Shown: positions 1-6,983 of the stretch, in pieces
Layout: each line of letters opens with the position of its first letter
Numbering within the stretch: the stretch's first letter is position 1
Origin: Chloroflexaceae bacterium
Lineage (GTDB): Bacteria > Chloroflexota > Chloroflexia > Chloroflexales > Chloroflexaceae
Assembly (NCBI GenBank): GCA_026417815.1
Contig: JAOACN010000434.1
Span: 1 to 8,320 of the forward strand
DNA: 8,320 nucleotides
Reading direction: 5' to 3'
Program-made: the position numbers and the translations under genes
Notes under the pieces: generated by a model
Told to the model about the DNA's origin: nothing
Database searches by the model: none
What the model saw: the letters and a program-made list of their open reading frames with translations, nothing else

Positions 1-161
1 GCCGTGGGCGTGCTGGTGGGCGTGGCCGTAGGTGTGCTGGTGGGCTGGGCAGTAGCCGTGGCGGTATCCGTGGCCGTCGCCGTTGCAGACGGCGCCACTG
101 GTTGGGTCGGCAGACCTGCCGTCGGCTCAGGGCTGCGGGTAGCGGTGGGTGTCGCCGTGGG
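1..161 (-). repeat. Low-complexity Thr/Pro/Ala-rich coding repeat
   Basis: Within the membrane protein's tail the DNA is quasi-repetitive. Read on the minus strand it is built from ACC/ACG/GCC/CCC-type codons that give alternating TPTATPTSTPT-like and ATATAT-like runs. On the plus strand it appears as repeated gtgggcgt/gtggccgt units. This is a degenerate coding repeat, not an array. It probably forms an extended, possibly O-glycosylated, linker outside the membrane, and it is prone to replication slippage and length variation between strains. Confidence 0.7.
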
Positions 162-1190
162 CCGGACGGTGGGTGTGAAAGTGGGCGGCAACTCGTTGCC
201 GATCGGCTGTGGCTGCTGTCCGTCTGGCGGGGTGGGCACGGGGCCGTTCTGACCCGCATCGGGGTTGGTGATCGGCGTGACGACACCGCCAGCGATCCGG
301 CTCGGTGTCGGTGAAGGCGCAGGGATCACGGCAATGACCGGCGTGCGGGTCGGACGGACCGTCTCCGTCGTCCGGGCGGGCGCGGGTGGGGGTGGGGCGC
401 CGGGTTCAGCCGGGAGGTTTTCGGCAATGCTTGACACTTCCGCGGCGACCGACTCGATAATCTGCTGGGTCTCCGCGTCAGGCGCAGCGGCGGTGCGCAG
501 ATCGGACTCGGCCCGCGCGAGCAGCCGTTCCATACGGGCGACGATGCGTTCCTGAACCTCGGGGTTAGTATCGGGCAACTTCTCAATCGTCTGGCGTACC
601 TGGCTATCGAGTTGCTGCACGATCTGCGAGAGTTGCGCGGGATCGGCATTACCGCCTTCGGTGAGGGCGTTAATCTCGGCGATCCGGCGTTCGACACGAG
701 CAGCAGCGAGATCGGCGCGCCGGTTGGGATCGATGGTGAGAGCGATCCGCGCCTGTTCAGAGGCGAGCTTCCAGGCGTACAGATAATCGCCGGGAAGGCT
801 ACGAGCGGCCGCCTGGTCAACCGAATAAAACGTGAGGAAGCAGATCAGGATAGCGGTGAGGGCCACGGTGGCCATGCGCAGGGCGCCCCGATGCGCGAGC
901 TGGCCGGTCAGAGGAGCGAAGAAGCGTTGCAGGCGCTGCCAGAACGTTTCGGGGCGGGCGTAGGTGGCGCGGGCGATCGCCTCGATTTCCTGGCGTCCGG
1001 AGGCGAGCCACTGCTCAAGCGATGGGGGCATCGAACTGACGGCCTGCTGCCGAATCGCGGCAGCGGTTCGGAGCATCGGCTCAAGGTCAGCGCGATGCTC
1101 CGGGTAGGCGCACAGGATCTCTTCGACGCTGGCGCCGGCCCGGAGTTGCTCGAGGGCCTCATCAAGAAGTTGTGACAGATCCGGACGCAC
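1..1190 (-). CDS. DUF5667-like single-pass membrane protein, probable partner of the adjacent sigma factor (3' end outside window)
   Basis: The minus-strand reading frame is open from a GTG at 1190 to the left edge (396 full codons, no stop), so the C-terminus is missing. Residues 1-100 are soluble and helical, with a motif near 16-40 (LRAGASVEEILCAYPEHRAD). One hydrophobic helix (about 107-124, MATVALTAILICFLTFYS) follows. Next comes a charged helical segment (about 130-260) opening with SLPGDYLYAWKLASEQ, the pattern I recognise from DUF5667. From about 262 onward the chain is Pro/Thr/Ala-rich, as in extracytoplasmic linkers. The start is two bases after the sigma-factor stop, with GGGAGA six bases upstream, so the genes are almost certainly cotranscribed and translationally coupled. 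Position and topology suggest an anti-sigma or signal-receiving role. That is inference: the HxxxCxxC zinc anti-sigma motif is absent (only C27 and H32 lie nearby). Confidence 0.85.
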   Translation of the reverse strand, partial: MRPDLSQLLDEALEQLRAGASVEEILCAYPEHRADLEPMLRTAAAIRQQAVSSMPPSLEQWLASGRQEIEAIARATYARPETFWQRLQRFFAPLTGQLAHRGALRMATVALTAILICFLTFYSVDQAAARSLPGDYLYAWKLASEQARIALTIDPNRRADLAAARVERRIAEINALTEGGNADPAQLSQIVQQLDSQVRQTIEKLPDTNPEVQERIVARMERLLARAESDLRTAAAPDAETQQIIESVAAEVSSIAENLPAEPGAPPPPAPARTTETVRPTRTPVIAVIPAPSPTPSRIAGGVVTPITNPDAGQNGPVPTPPDGQQPQPIGNELPPTFTPTVRPTATPTATRSPEPTAGLPTQPVAPSATATATDTATATAQPTSTPTATPTSTPT

Positions 1191-1192
1191 GG

Positions 1193-1885
1193 TCAATCTC
1201 CCGTGGGCGCATCAAGGGACGTAGCCGGGACGTCGCGCCGGGTGATTGCGACGCCTACTTCGCGCTCGTTCAGGACGCACTGGCGCTGATAGCCCTGTTC
1301 GCCGCGAGATGATGGCGGACCGCCAGTGAAGGCCGGTTCTTCGGCTTCGCGGTTCAGGATCTTTTGCAGGCTCTGCAGCGCCCGATGCTGAATGGCTTTT
1401 ACTGCCCCTTCGCTACGCTGCAGCACCCCGGCGATCTCGCTGTTGCTCATATCGGCGAAGAAGCGCAGGGTAAGCACCTGCTGCTGGTCGCGCGTGAGTT
1501 GACCGAGGGCCTGCTGCAGGGCGATGCGATCGGTGATCACACGGACATCGTTCTCGCTGCTGGTGTCAACGAGATCATCGCGCGTATCAAACGGTGTGGA
1601 TACGACGCGGCGCCGGCGTTGATGGCTGTAGAGCACATTGGCGGCGATCGTGTACATCCAGCCGAGAAACGCCTTTTCGTCGCGGTACTCGAAGCGATCG
1701 ATGCCGTTGATAATTTTTATAAAGACCTCCTGGGTCAGGTCTTGCGCGAGTTCCAGTTCGGTTACCCGGACGTGCATGTAGCGCAGGATCATGCCAGCGT
1801 AGGCGGCGTACAACTCGCTGATCGCAGTCGGGTCGCGCTGTTGGGCGCGATCGATCACCGCGCGCAATTGGTCCGAGGAGAGCAT
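1193..1885 (-). CDS. RNA polymerase sigma factor, sigma-70 family (ECF-like)
   Basis: A 230-residue protein that redirects RNA polymerase to a specific promoter set. Region 2 (about residues 20-93) includes ELYAAYAGMILRYM, then the DLTQEVFIKI core-binding segment and an FLGWMYTIAANVLYSHQRRRR promoter-melting and -10 recognition segment. Region 4 (about 127-176) has LTRDQQQVLTLRFFADMSNSEIA and the helix-turn-helix recognition helix RSEGAVKAIQHRAL. There is no region 1.1 or 3, which fits the ECF layout. After region 4 a tail of about 50 residues has no recognisable domain and may be regulatory. I chose the ATG at 1885 over the upstream in-frame GTG at 1930: a GAGGGC-like sequence is not strong at either, but the predicted promoter puts the RNA start near 1942, leaving the GTG almost no leader, and homology to the family begins after 1885. 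It forms a two-gene unit with the membrane protein downstream. Confidence 0.93.
   Translation of the reverse strand: MLSSDQLRAVIDRAQQRDPTAISELYAAYAGMILRYMHVRVTELELAQDLTQEVFIKIINGIDRFEYRDEKAFLGWMYTIAANVLYSHQRRRRVVSTPFDTRDDLVDTSSENDVRVITDRIALQQALGQLTRDQQQVLTLRFFADMSNSEIAGVLQRSEGAVKAIQHRALQSLQKILNREAEEPAFTGGPPSSRGEQGYQRQCVLNEREVGVAITRRDVPATSLDAPTGD
1197..1202 (-). promoter_or_regulatory. Shine-Dalgarno of the DUF5667-like gene, inside the sigma gene's last codons
   Basis: GGGAGA on the minus strand lies six bases before the GTG at 1190 and overlaps the 3' end of the sigma gene (its TGA is 1195-1193). This site decides the start. The in-frame TTG at 1196-1194 has no room for a ribosome site, so the GTG is preferred. 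Confidence 0.6.
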
Positions 1886-1948
1886 CGCTCGCCCTACGAC
1901 CTGGCGCAGCTTCCGCTTGCCGGCGGCCACACGGGCCGCTTACTCATA

Positions 1949-1976
1949 CAAACGCATCGGCGAGCAAAAAAGTTGC
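1949..1976 (-). promoter_or_regulatory. ECF-type promoter candidate for the sigma gene
   Basis: On the minus strand GCAAC (1976-1972) is followed by a T-tract. After 17 bases comes CGTTTG (1954-1949). The AAC-plus-T-run -35 and CGT-type -10 match the general ECF promoter layout (known for example for SigW-type promoters), and no good TTGACA/TATAAT pair was found here. The transcript would start near 1942, giving a 5' leader of about 57 nt before the ATG at 1885. Its placement immediately before a sigma gene suggests positive autoregulation, which is common in this family. Confidence 0.5.
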
Positions 1977-2051
1977 GCCAGGTCGCCCACTAATCTCTGG
2001 TCTGATCCTGCGTTCTCTCTACCTTAGTGACACGCCCGGCAGCGACGCCTG

Positions 2052-2242
2052 GATATGGTTTCGCTGCGCGGACCGTTGCGTTCTCGTTCCGGGGCGGCAC
2101 GGAGGGCGCCGCTCTCCCATATTGCCCGCGGCGACAGATCCGTTCGGGCTTTGCCAGGATGGGCGCCCGCCGCGGGCCGAACAGGATGTCTGGAGATGGA
2201 GCCTCCCCGCGCCCCTCAAACGGCGACGATATGAACCATATC
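2052..2242. repeat. Palindromic intergenic repeat with 9-bp terminal inverted repeats
   Basis: GATATGGTT (2052-2060) and AACCATATC (2234-2242) are perfect inverted repeats bounding about 190 bp of non-coding DNA between the divergent sigma and ychF promoters. Inside is a perfect 10-bp inverted repeat (GCCCGCGGCG at 2124-2133, its complement at 2168-2177). At the right end is a small hairpin, GATATG-aac-CATATC (2228-2242). The right third (about 2200-2242) resembles the repeat upstream of guaB (6779-6839), sharing GCCTCCCC, CGCCCCTC and ACGGCG. No convincing gene lies in 1977-2335; the short open frames there have no ribosome site or recognisable protein. It could be a non-autonomous MITE-like or REP-like element. 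Confidence 0.5.
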
Positions 2243-2335
2243 TTGCTGCTGCATGAACGCTCAGCCCATGTCACTTTGCATTATAGCGGTTGACTTTCGA
2301 GTCTGTAAGGGAAAAAACTGTTAATATGCCGGCAG

Positions 2336-2364
2336 TTGCGTTCGCGCCGGGCTCGCGCTATACT
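2336..2364 (+). promoter_or_regulatory. Housekeeping sigma-type promoter of ychF
   Basis: TTGCGT (2336-2341), 17-bp spacer, TATACT (2359-2364). Transcription would begin near 2371, giving a leader of about 55 nt. AGGA at 2414-2417 serves as the ribosome site, eight bases before the ATG at 2426. Confidence 0.65.
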
Positions 2365-2425
2365 GCCAGAGCCCGCAACAGAATGCGACGTATGGTCGTA
2401 ATCCGCCCGGGGCAGGACCTGACGC

Positions 2426-3505
2426 ATGAAGATCGCAATTATCGGTTTGGCTAACAGTGGCAAGACCACGGTGTTCAACGCGCTGACGCGAGGCACCGCG
2501 GAGACGGCGGCGTACTCGTCGGGGCAGATGGAGCCGAACCTGGCGACGGTCAAGGTGCCCGATGAGCGCCTGGCGGTGCTGGCGCAGATGTTCAAGCCGC
2601 GCAAGGTGACCTATGCCGACGTGCAGTACGTTGATGTGGCCGGGATCAGTGGCGGCAAACCGGCGGGCGGCCTCCCGCCGGCACTGCTCAACTACCTGGG
2701 TAGCGCCGACGCGCTCTTACACGTTGTGCGCGCCTTCGAAGATCCGGGGGTGCCGCATCCCGAGGGCACGGTGGATCCGCATCGCGATATCCAGACCGTC
2801 GATCTGGAACTGGCCTTTTCCGATCTGGCGATTATCGAGAAGCGGCTGAACCGGTTGAATGCCGAGATTCCTAAGATGGCCGCCAGAGAGAAGGAACTGC
2901 GTACCGTCGAGCGTGACCTGCTCATGCGTCTGAAAGCGCATCTGGAGGCTGACCTGCCCATCCGTAGCCTTGACCTGAACGAGGACGAGGAGCGCCTGAT
3001 CCGAGGTTACCAGTTCCTCACCGCCAAGCCCATGTTGATCGTTCTGAACATCGGCGAGGAGCACCTGCAAGCCCCGCCGGTGGTGGAGTACCCCTATCCC
3101 CGGAGCGCCGTGGTGCCCGTATGCGGCAAAATCGAAGCTGAACTGGCCCAGCTCGACGACGCCGACGCGCAGTCGTTTATGCAGGATCTTGGTATCTCCA
3201 GGCCCGCCCGCGACCTGGTGATCCAGCGCAGCTACGAATTGCTCGGGCTCATCAGCTTCCTTACTGCGGGCCCCGATGAGGTGCGCGCCTGGACCATCCG
3301 ACGCCAGACGCCGGCGGTGGAGGCGGCGGGGGTGATCCACTCCGATATTCAGCGGGGTTTTATCCGCGCCGAGGTGGTGGCCTACGCCGATCTGGTCAGG
3401 GCCGGATCGATGGCCGAGGCGAAGAAGCACGGCATGGTGCGGATGGAGGGCAAGACCTACATTGTTCAGGACGGGGATGTCTGCCACTTTCTGTTCAACG
3501 TGTGA
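2426..3505 (+). CDS. ychF: YchF/OLA1-type ribosome-associated ATPase (Obg family)
   Basis: A 359-residue P-loop NTPase, close to the usual length of about 363. YchF proteins belong to the Obg group of GTPases but prefer ATP, bind ribosomes and act in translation and stress responses in the cytoplasm. The P-loop is GLANSGKTT (residues 7-15), with EPNLATVKVPDERL (36-49) and Walker B DVAGISGG (70-77). The region YLGSADALLHVVRAFEDP (90-107) is typical, and LNIGEE (207-212) replaces the guanine-specifying NKxD. A central helical hairpin (about 128-190) precedes a C-terminal TGS domain (about 275-359) with GPDEVRAWTI, AAGVIHSDIQRGFIRAE and a terminal DGDVCHFLFNV. The P-loop and the segment after DxAG differ from the usual GxPNVGKST and KGASxGEG forms, so this is a divergent member, perhaps a second paralogue. 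It is monocistronic and convergent with the downstream decarboxylase gene. Confidence 0.93.
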   Translation: MKIAIIGLANSGKTTVFNALTRGTAETAAYSSGQMEPNLATVKVPDERLAVLAQMFKPRKVTYADVQYVDVAGISGGKPAGGLPPALLNYLGSADALLHVVRAFEDPGVPHPEGTVDPHRDIQTVDLELAFSDLAIIEKRLNRLNAEIPKMAAREKELRTVERDLLMRLKAHLEADLPIRSLDLNEDEERLIRGYQFLTAKPMLIVLNIGEEHLQAPPVVEYPYPRSAVVPVCGKIEAELAQLDDADAQSFMQDLGISRPARDLVIQRSYELLGLISFLTAGPDEVRAWTIRRQTPAVEAAGVIHSDIQRGFIRAEVVAYADLVRAGSMAEAKKHGMVRMEGKTYIVQDGDVCHFLFNV

Positions 3506-3535
3506 TGACCCGCCGGCCGCAAGGGCCGGGGTCAT
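3505..3535 (+). terminator. Terminator-like hairpin after ychF
   Basis: ATGACCC (3505-3511) and CGGCC (3514-3518) pair with GGCCG (3524-3528) and GGGTCAT (3529-3535), leaving a 2-nt GC bulge and a GCAAG loop. It begins at the last base of the ychF stop. No T-run follows, so it may instead act as a 3'-end stabiliser or as a bidirectional barrier between the convergent genes. Confidence 0.5.
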
Positions 3536-3536
3536 G

Positions 3537-3648
3537 GTACGTGTTCAGAGCTGGGGGAACCCCGCAGACCTGGAAGCGAGGGCGTCCCGCCCTCGTCAGG
3601 ATTCGAAGGCAAGATGCCCTTGCTCCCAGGAGAAGTGTGAACACGTAC
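3537..3648. repeat. 112-bp palindromic element with perfect 11-bp terminal inverted repeats
   Basis: GTACGTGTTCA (3537-3547) and TGAACACGTAC (3638-3648) are exact inverted complements. Internal palindromes include GGGG-GAA-CCCC (about 3554-3564), GAGGGCG-TCC-CGCCCTC (about 3579-3595), GGCA-AGA-TGCC (about 3609-3619) and CCTGG/CCAGG near 3570 and 3626. This predicts a cruciform or cloverleaf fold. It fills the whole gap between two convergent genes, ending 3 bp before the decarboxylase stop. It contains no open frame able to encode a transposase. It resembles a non-autonomous REP/MITE-type element and may serve as a shared 3' end. Confidence 0.65.
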
Positions 3649-3651
3649 GGG

Positions 3652-4818
3652 TCACGGTCCCTCCAGTTCGACGCGCGCCTCATCTACATCAATAAGCGTG
3701 GCCGGGCCGGCGATGCGCCCGCGCACGCTCTCCAGGCCCAGGGCGGCGACCGCGCCGGCAACCGCCTCTTCGTGGTCGCGGTGGGTGATCAGCACCACCG
3801 TCGGCCCGGTATCAGTGCTGGCGTAGACCGGGACGCCCCGCGCGCGCAGCGCGTTACACATGCGAAATATCGTGATATTTTCAGGCTCCCAGCCGATCAA
3901 CTTCTGCTCACGCGAGCCGGACATGGTTACGCCGTGCAGGCGCATACTGTCGAGTTCGGCCAGTTGACCCACCACGCGCCAGTCGCCCCGCCGGGCGGCG
4001 CCGAGGCACTCGATGATCTCCTCGCCCCGGCTGAGCATCCAGGCCTTGAAGAAGGTGCTCTGCGGCGCGTCGTGGTGGGCCTGTTCGGTTTGCAGGCCGA
4101 CGCGCGAGTCGATGGGCACGGTGATCAGCCGCACGTCGGCGAGCTGGCCCTCGGCGTCCAGGCGCACGGCGAAGCTGTCCTCGTGGGCGATGCCGGGGTA
4201 GGAGAGCCAGAGGGCCAGGCCGCCGGCGGCGGCGCGGCAGCCGGAACCGGCCAGCAGGCGGGCGATGCAACTCAGAAAGCGCGTATTGGCCACGAGGGCC
4301 GGGCCGTAGAGCGCGCCGATGGCCGCGGCGGCCAGCGCCGCGGCGCCGGCCGCGCTGGTGCCGAGGCCCTTGCCGGCAACGCTGGCCTTGAACACGTTGC
4401 GCGTCGTAACGCGGGCCGGCGCGCGCGCGCCACCCAGGGCGCGCACCGCGTCGAGGATCTGCACGATGCGCTCCAGTTCGCGCCCCCGGGCGGGCCGTTC
4501 GCCGAAGCGAGCCTCATCGGCAGGCAGGCGCGGGTCGAACTCCACCAGCGTGACGGTGTGGGCGGCGTCGTTGTTGAGCGAGATGCTGGGAAGAAAGGCG
4601 GTGCGGTAGGTCCAGTCGGCCAGACCGTGGTACTTGAGCACGCCCTGCATGGGGTAGGCGCGGGCCGCGGCCCGGCCCCGCTCGTTCGGTGCGGGCAGGC
4701 TGGCCGGGAAAGGCGCCAGGGTGATCCCCGCCGCGTGGAGGGCGGCGAGGATGCGCTCGTGGGCCGCGCGCATGGCCGGGACCGTATCGGCAAAGTCGTC
4801 GGGAACGGTGGTACGCAT
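3652..4818 (-). CDS. Phosphomevalonate / diphosphomevalonate decarboxylase family (GHMP fold)
   Basis: A 388-residue GHMP-superfamily enzyme for ATP-dependent decarboxylation of a phosphorylated mevalonate, in cytosolic isopentenyl precursor synthesis. Visible motifs are LKYHGL (61-66, aligned with the LKYWGK of diphosphomevalonate decarboxylases), LPSISLN (76-82), the ATP loop GLGTSAAGAAALAAA (151-165), GSGCRAAAGG (191-200, with the conserved Arg195) and TDTGPT (335-340, with the conserved Asp336, matching DAGPN). Compared with the classical enzyme, Trp is replaced by His64 and the second Lys by Leu66, and about 45 residues precede the usual N-terminus. From memory, the related Roseiflexus castenholzii protein decarboxylates mevalonate 5-phosphate, feeding isopentenyl phosphate kinase (work of Dellas, Noel and colleagues). 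I infer the same here, but classical mvaD activity is not excluded. The ATG at 4818 follows a weak AGAG. The gene stands alone, with no convincing promoter. Confidence 0.85.
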   Translation of the reverse strand: MRTTVPDDFADTVPAMRAAHERILAALHAAGITLAPFPASLPAPNERGRAAARAYPMQGVLKYHGLADWTYRTAFLPSISLNNDAAHTVTLVEFDPRLPADEARFGERPARGRELERIVQILDAVRALGGARAPARVTTRNVFKASVAGKGLGTSAAGAAALAAAAIGALYGPALVANTRFLSCIARLLAGSGCRAAAGGLALWLSYPGIAHEDSFAVRLDAEGQLADVRLITVPIDSRVGLQTEQAHHDAPQSTFFKAWMLSRGEEIIECLGAARRGDWRVVGQLAELDSMRLHGVTMSGSREQKLIGWEPENITIFRMCNALRARGVPVYASTDTGPTVVLITHRDHEEAVAGAVAALGLESVRGRIAGPATLIDVDEARVELEGP

Positions 4819-4871
4819 AGTGGCTCTGGCAGTTCAATGCTTCCCGATGGCAGTTGTGGCGGGGAGGGACC

Positions 4872-4890
4872 GGGAAGGAGCAGCCTTCCC
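4872..4890. repeat. Hairpin upstream of the decarboxylase gene
   Basis: GGGAAGG (4872-4878) and CCTTCCC (4884-4890) form a perfect 7-bp stem with a 5-base loop, about 55 bp before the decarboxylase start. With the preceding GGCGGGGAGGG it resembles the core of the repeat upstream of guaB (shared GGGGAGG and GCCTTCCC), so it may be a decayed copy. No clear promoter was found between 4819 and 5123. Confidence 0.4.
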
Positions 4891-4958
4891 AGTCTGTTCT
4901 CTGATGAAGATTGACTCTACTTTGTCACGTGCCGCGGCTTCTGCTGCGAGGAGATTCA

Positions 4959-4975
4959 GAGGGGTTGCACCCCTC
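4959..4975. repeat. Perfect 7-bp hairpin in the guaB-decarboxylase gap
   Basis: GAGGGGT (4959-4965), loop TGC, ACCCCTC (4969-4975). It is the leftmost of two adjacent stems that, read on the minus strand, lie downstream of guaB. There is no T-run, so it is not a standard terminator by itself. Confidence 0.45.
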
Positions 4976-4984
4976 CAGGCTTTC

Positions 4985-5027
4985 CCCTTCCAGGTGCGGC
5001 GGCTTCGCCGCGCCGCCCCTGGAAGGG
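4985..5027 (-). terminator. Large GC-rich hairpin downstream of guaB, possible terminator or 3' stabiliser
   Basis: CCCTTCCAGG (4985-4994) pairs perfectly with CCTGGAAGGG (5018-5027). After one mismatch, GCGGCG (4996-5001) pairs with CGCCGC (5011-5016), closing a 9-base loop. Sixteen pairs with one mismatch make this one of the most stable foldbacks in the window. It lies about 100 bp past the guaB stop on the minus strand and lacks a U-tract. It could end guaB transcripts, protect them from exonucleases, or be a repeat element. The rest of 4819-5123 holds no supported gene. Confidence 0.45.
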
Positions 5028-5123
5028 AAGATCTTCGGGGGCCTGTGGCCTCCGCACCCCCCGCCAGCGGCAAAGCGCCAAAGATAAATGACTCGGTGGG
5101 GCCACTGGCTTGCCCTGCCACTC

Positions 5124-6602
<1,479 letters not shown>

Positions 6603-6607
6603 GGGGT

Positions 6608-6613
6608 CCTCCT
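6608..6613 (-). promoter_or_regulatory. Consensus Shine-Dalgarno deciding the GTG start of guaB
   Basis: AGGAGG on the minus strand ends five bases before GTG (6602-6600). It is the strongest ribosome site in the window and supports the GTG start, which gives the family N-terminus MSINWDEKYAREGL. Confidence 0.8.
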
Positions 6614-6778
6614 TTGGGATCAGGCACGGTTCAGATCGGGGCGTGTCAGTTTGACCGTTGCTCCACGGTTCCTCATCACGTGTAGAGGTATGGAGTTGTG
6701 GAGGCGAAGGCCAGACTGTTATGGTGATTTGAAACGATGCCTTTCAGGTGAAGTTTCGCGGTGCGGCGCTGTACGTGA

Positions 6779-6839
6779 CCGTTCGGGGAAGGCTACGCCT
6801 CCCCACGCCCCTCCGAACGGCGCCGTAGTGGGAACCATA
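6779..6839. repeat. Palindromic repeat upstream of guaB (related to 2200-2242)
   Basis: CCGTTCGG (6779-6786) and CCGAACGG (6813-6820) are perfect 8-bp inverted repeats. Nested inside is GGGG-a-AGGC-tac-GCCT-CCCC (6785-6804). The segment 6796-6839 matches the right end of the 2052-2242 element with small gaps: GCCTCCCC, CGCCCCTC, ACGGCG and GAACCATA occur in the same order. Two related copies in one window point to a dispersed family. It lies in the possible guaB leader, between the upstream terminator and the start codon, so it would be transcribed if guaB is read from the 6984-7012 promoter. Confidence 0.55.
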
Positions 6840-6859
6840 AAATAACTGCCTGGTGATGC

Positions 6860-6891
6860 AAAAAGCCCCCGCGCAAACGGGCGCGAGGGGC
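6860..6891 (-). terminator. Rho-independent terminator of the small RNA / leader
   Basis: On the minus strand GCCCC (6891-6887), bulged T, then CGCGC (6885-6881) pair with GCGCG (6874-6870) and GGGGC (6869-6865), with a six-base loop (6880-6875), directly followed by TTTTT (6864-6860). The plus-strand side has no T-run, so it acts on leftward transcription only. It is the only classic intrinsic terminator I found in the window. Confidence 0.8.
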
Positions 6892-6977
6892 GACTGCGTC
6901 GTGCGCCAGAACCTGTGCCACGGGAGCGAGACCCGTAGCACGGCGCGACAGGTGCATGATCAGTTCGCGTGATCATT
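6860..6977 (-). ncRNA. Candidate structured small RNA or attenuated guaB leader (about 118 nt)
   Basis: The transcript predicted from the promoter at 6984-7012 begins near 6977 and ends at the T-run 6864-6860. It would open with a perfect 7-bp hairpin, ATGATCA-CGCGAAC-TGATCAT (6976-6956). Next is a 10-bp hairpin, GTGCTACGGG-TCTCGCT-CCCGTGGCAC (6941-6915, one T-G wobble), flanked by competing partners (ACCTGT/ACAGGT and GCGCC/GGCGC). A short CGAC/GTCG stem (6901-6891) precedes the intrinsic terminator. The segment has no convincing open frame of its own. It does not contain the hallmark sequences of SRP RNA, T-box or purine riboswitches that I know. Either it is a free small RNA, or it is the 5' end of the guaB mRNA, whose start codon lies 258 bp past the terminator. 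Confidence 0.6.
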
Positions 6978-6983
6978 ACCATC

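Noticed and set aside
4..252. Plus-strand frame rich in Val/Gly/Ala (MGVLVGVAVGVLVG...) that looks like a membrane repeat protein
   Set aside because: It is the reverse of the Thr/Pro/Ala codon repeat of the minus-strand membrane protein; the minus frame has a continuous domain structure and a coupled start.
326..1175. Other frames on both strands between 326 and 1175
   Set aside because: The uninterrupted minus-strand frame from 1190 to the left edge, with DUF5667-like features and a transmembrane helix, accounts for this DNA.
1886..1930. Alternative GTG start of the sigma gene at 1930
   Set aside because: It adds 15 residues of basic sequence without family similarity, has no ribosome site, and would lie about 12 bases from the predicted transcription start.
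1990..2293. Short open frames in the sigma-ychF intergenic region
   Set aside because: Overlapping frames on both strands coincide with a palindromic repeat, have no ribosome sites and resemble nothing known.
2290..2325. TTGACT with downstream TTAATA as a ychF promoter
   Set aside because: The spacing is 25 bp, too long. The pair at 2336-2364 has a 17-bp spacer and better placement.
3502..4914. Long plus-strand open frame (470 codons) opposite the decarboxylase gene
   Set aside because: It is antisense to a clearly recognisable enzyme. Its Arg/Gly/Ala/His-rich translation is typical of the mirror frame of GC-rich coding DNA, and it has no family motifs.
6860..6977. tRNA, SRP RNA, T-box or purine riboswitch identity for the structured RNA
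   Set aside because: No cloverleaf with a T-arm GGTTCGA-type motif, no SRP GGAAGG/AGCAGCC hairpin, no T-box antiterminator sequence and no purine-aptamer loop sequences were visible.
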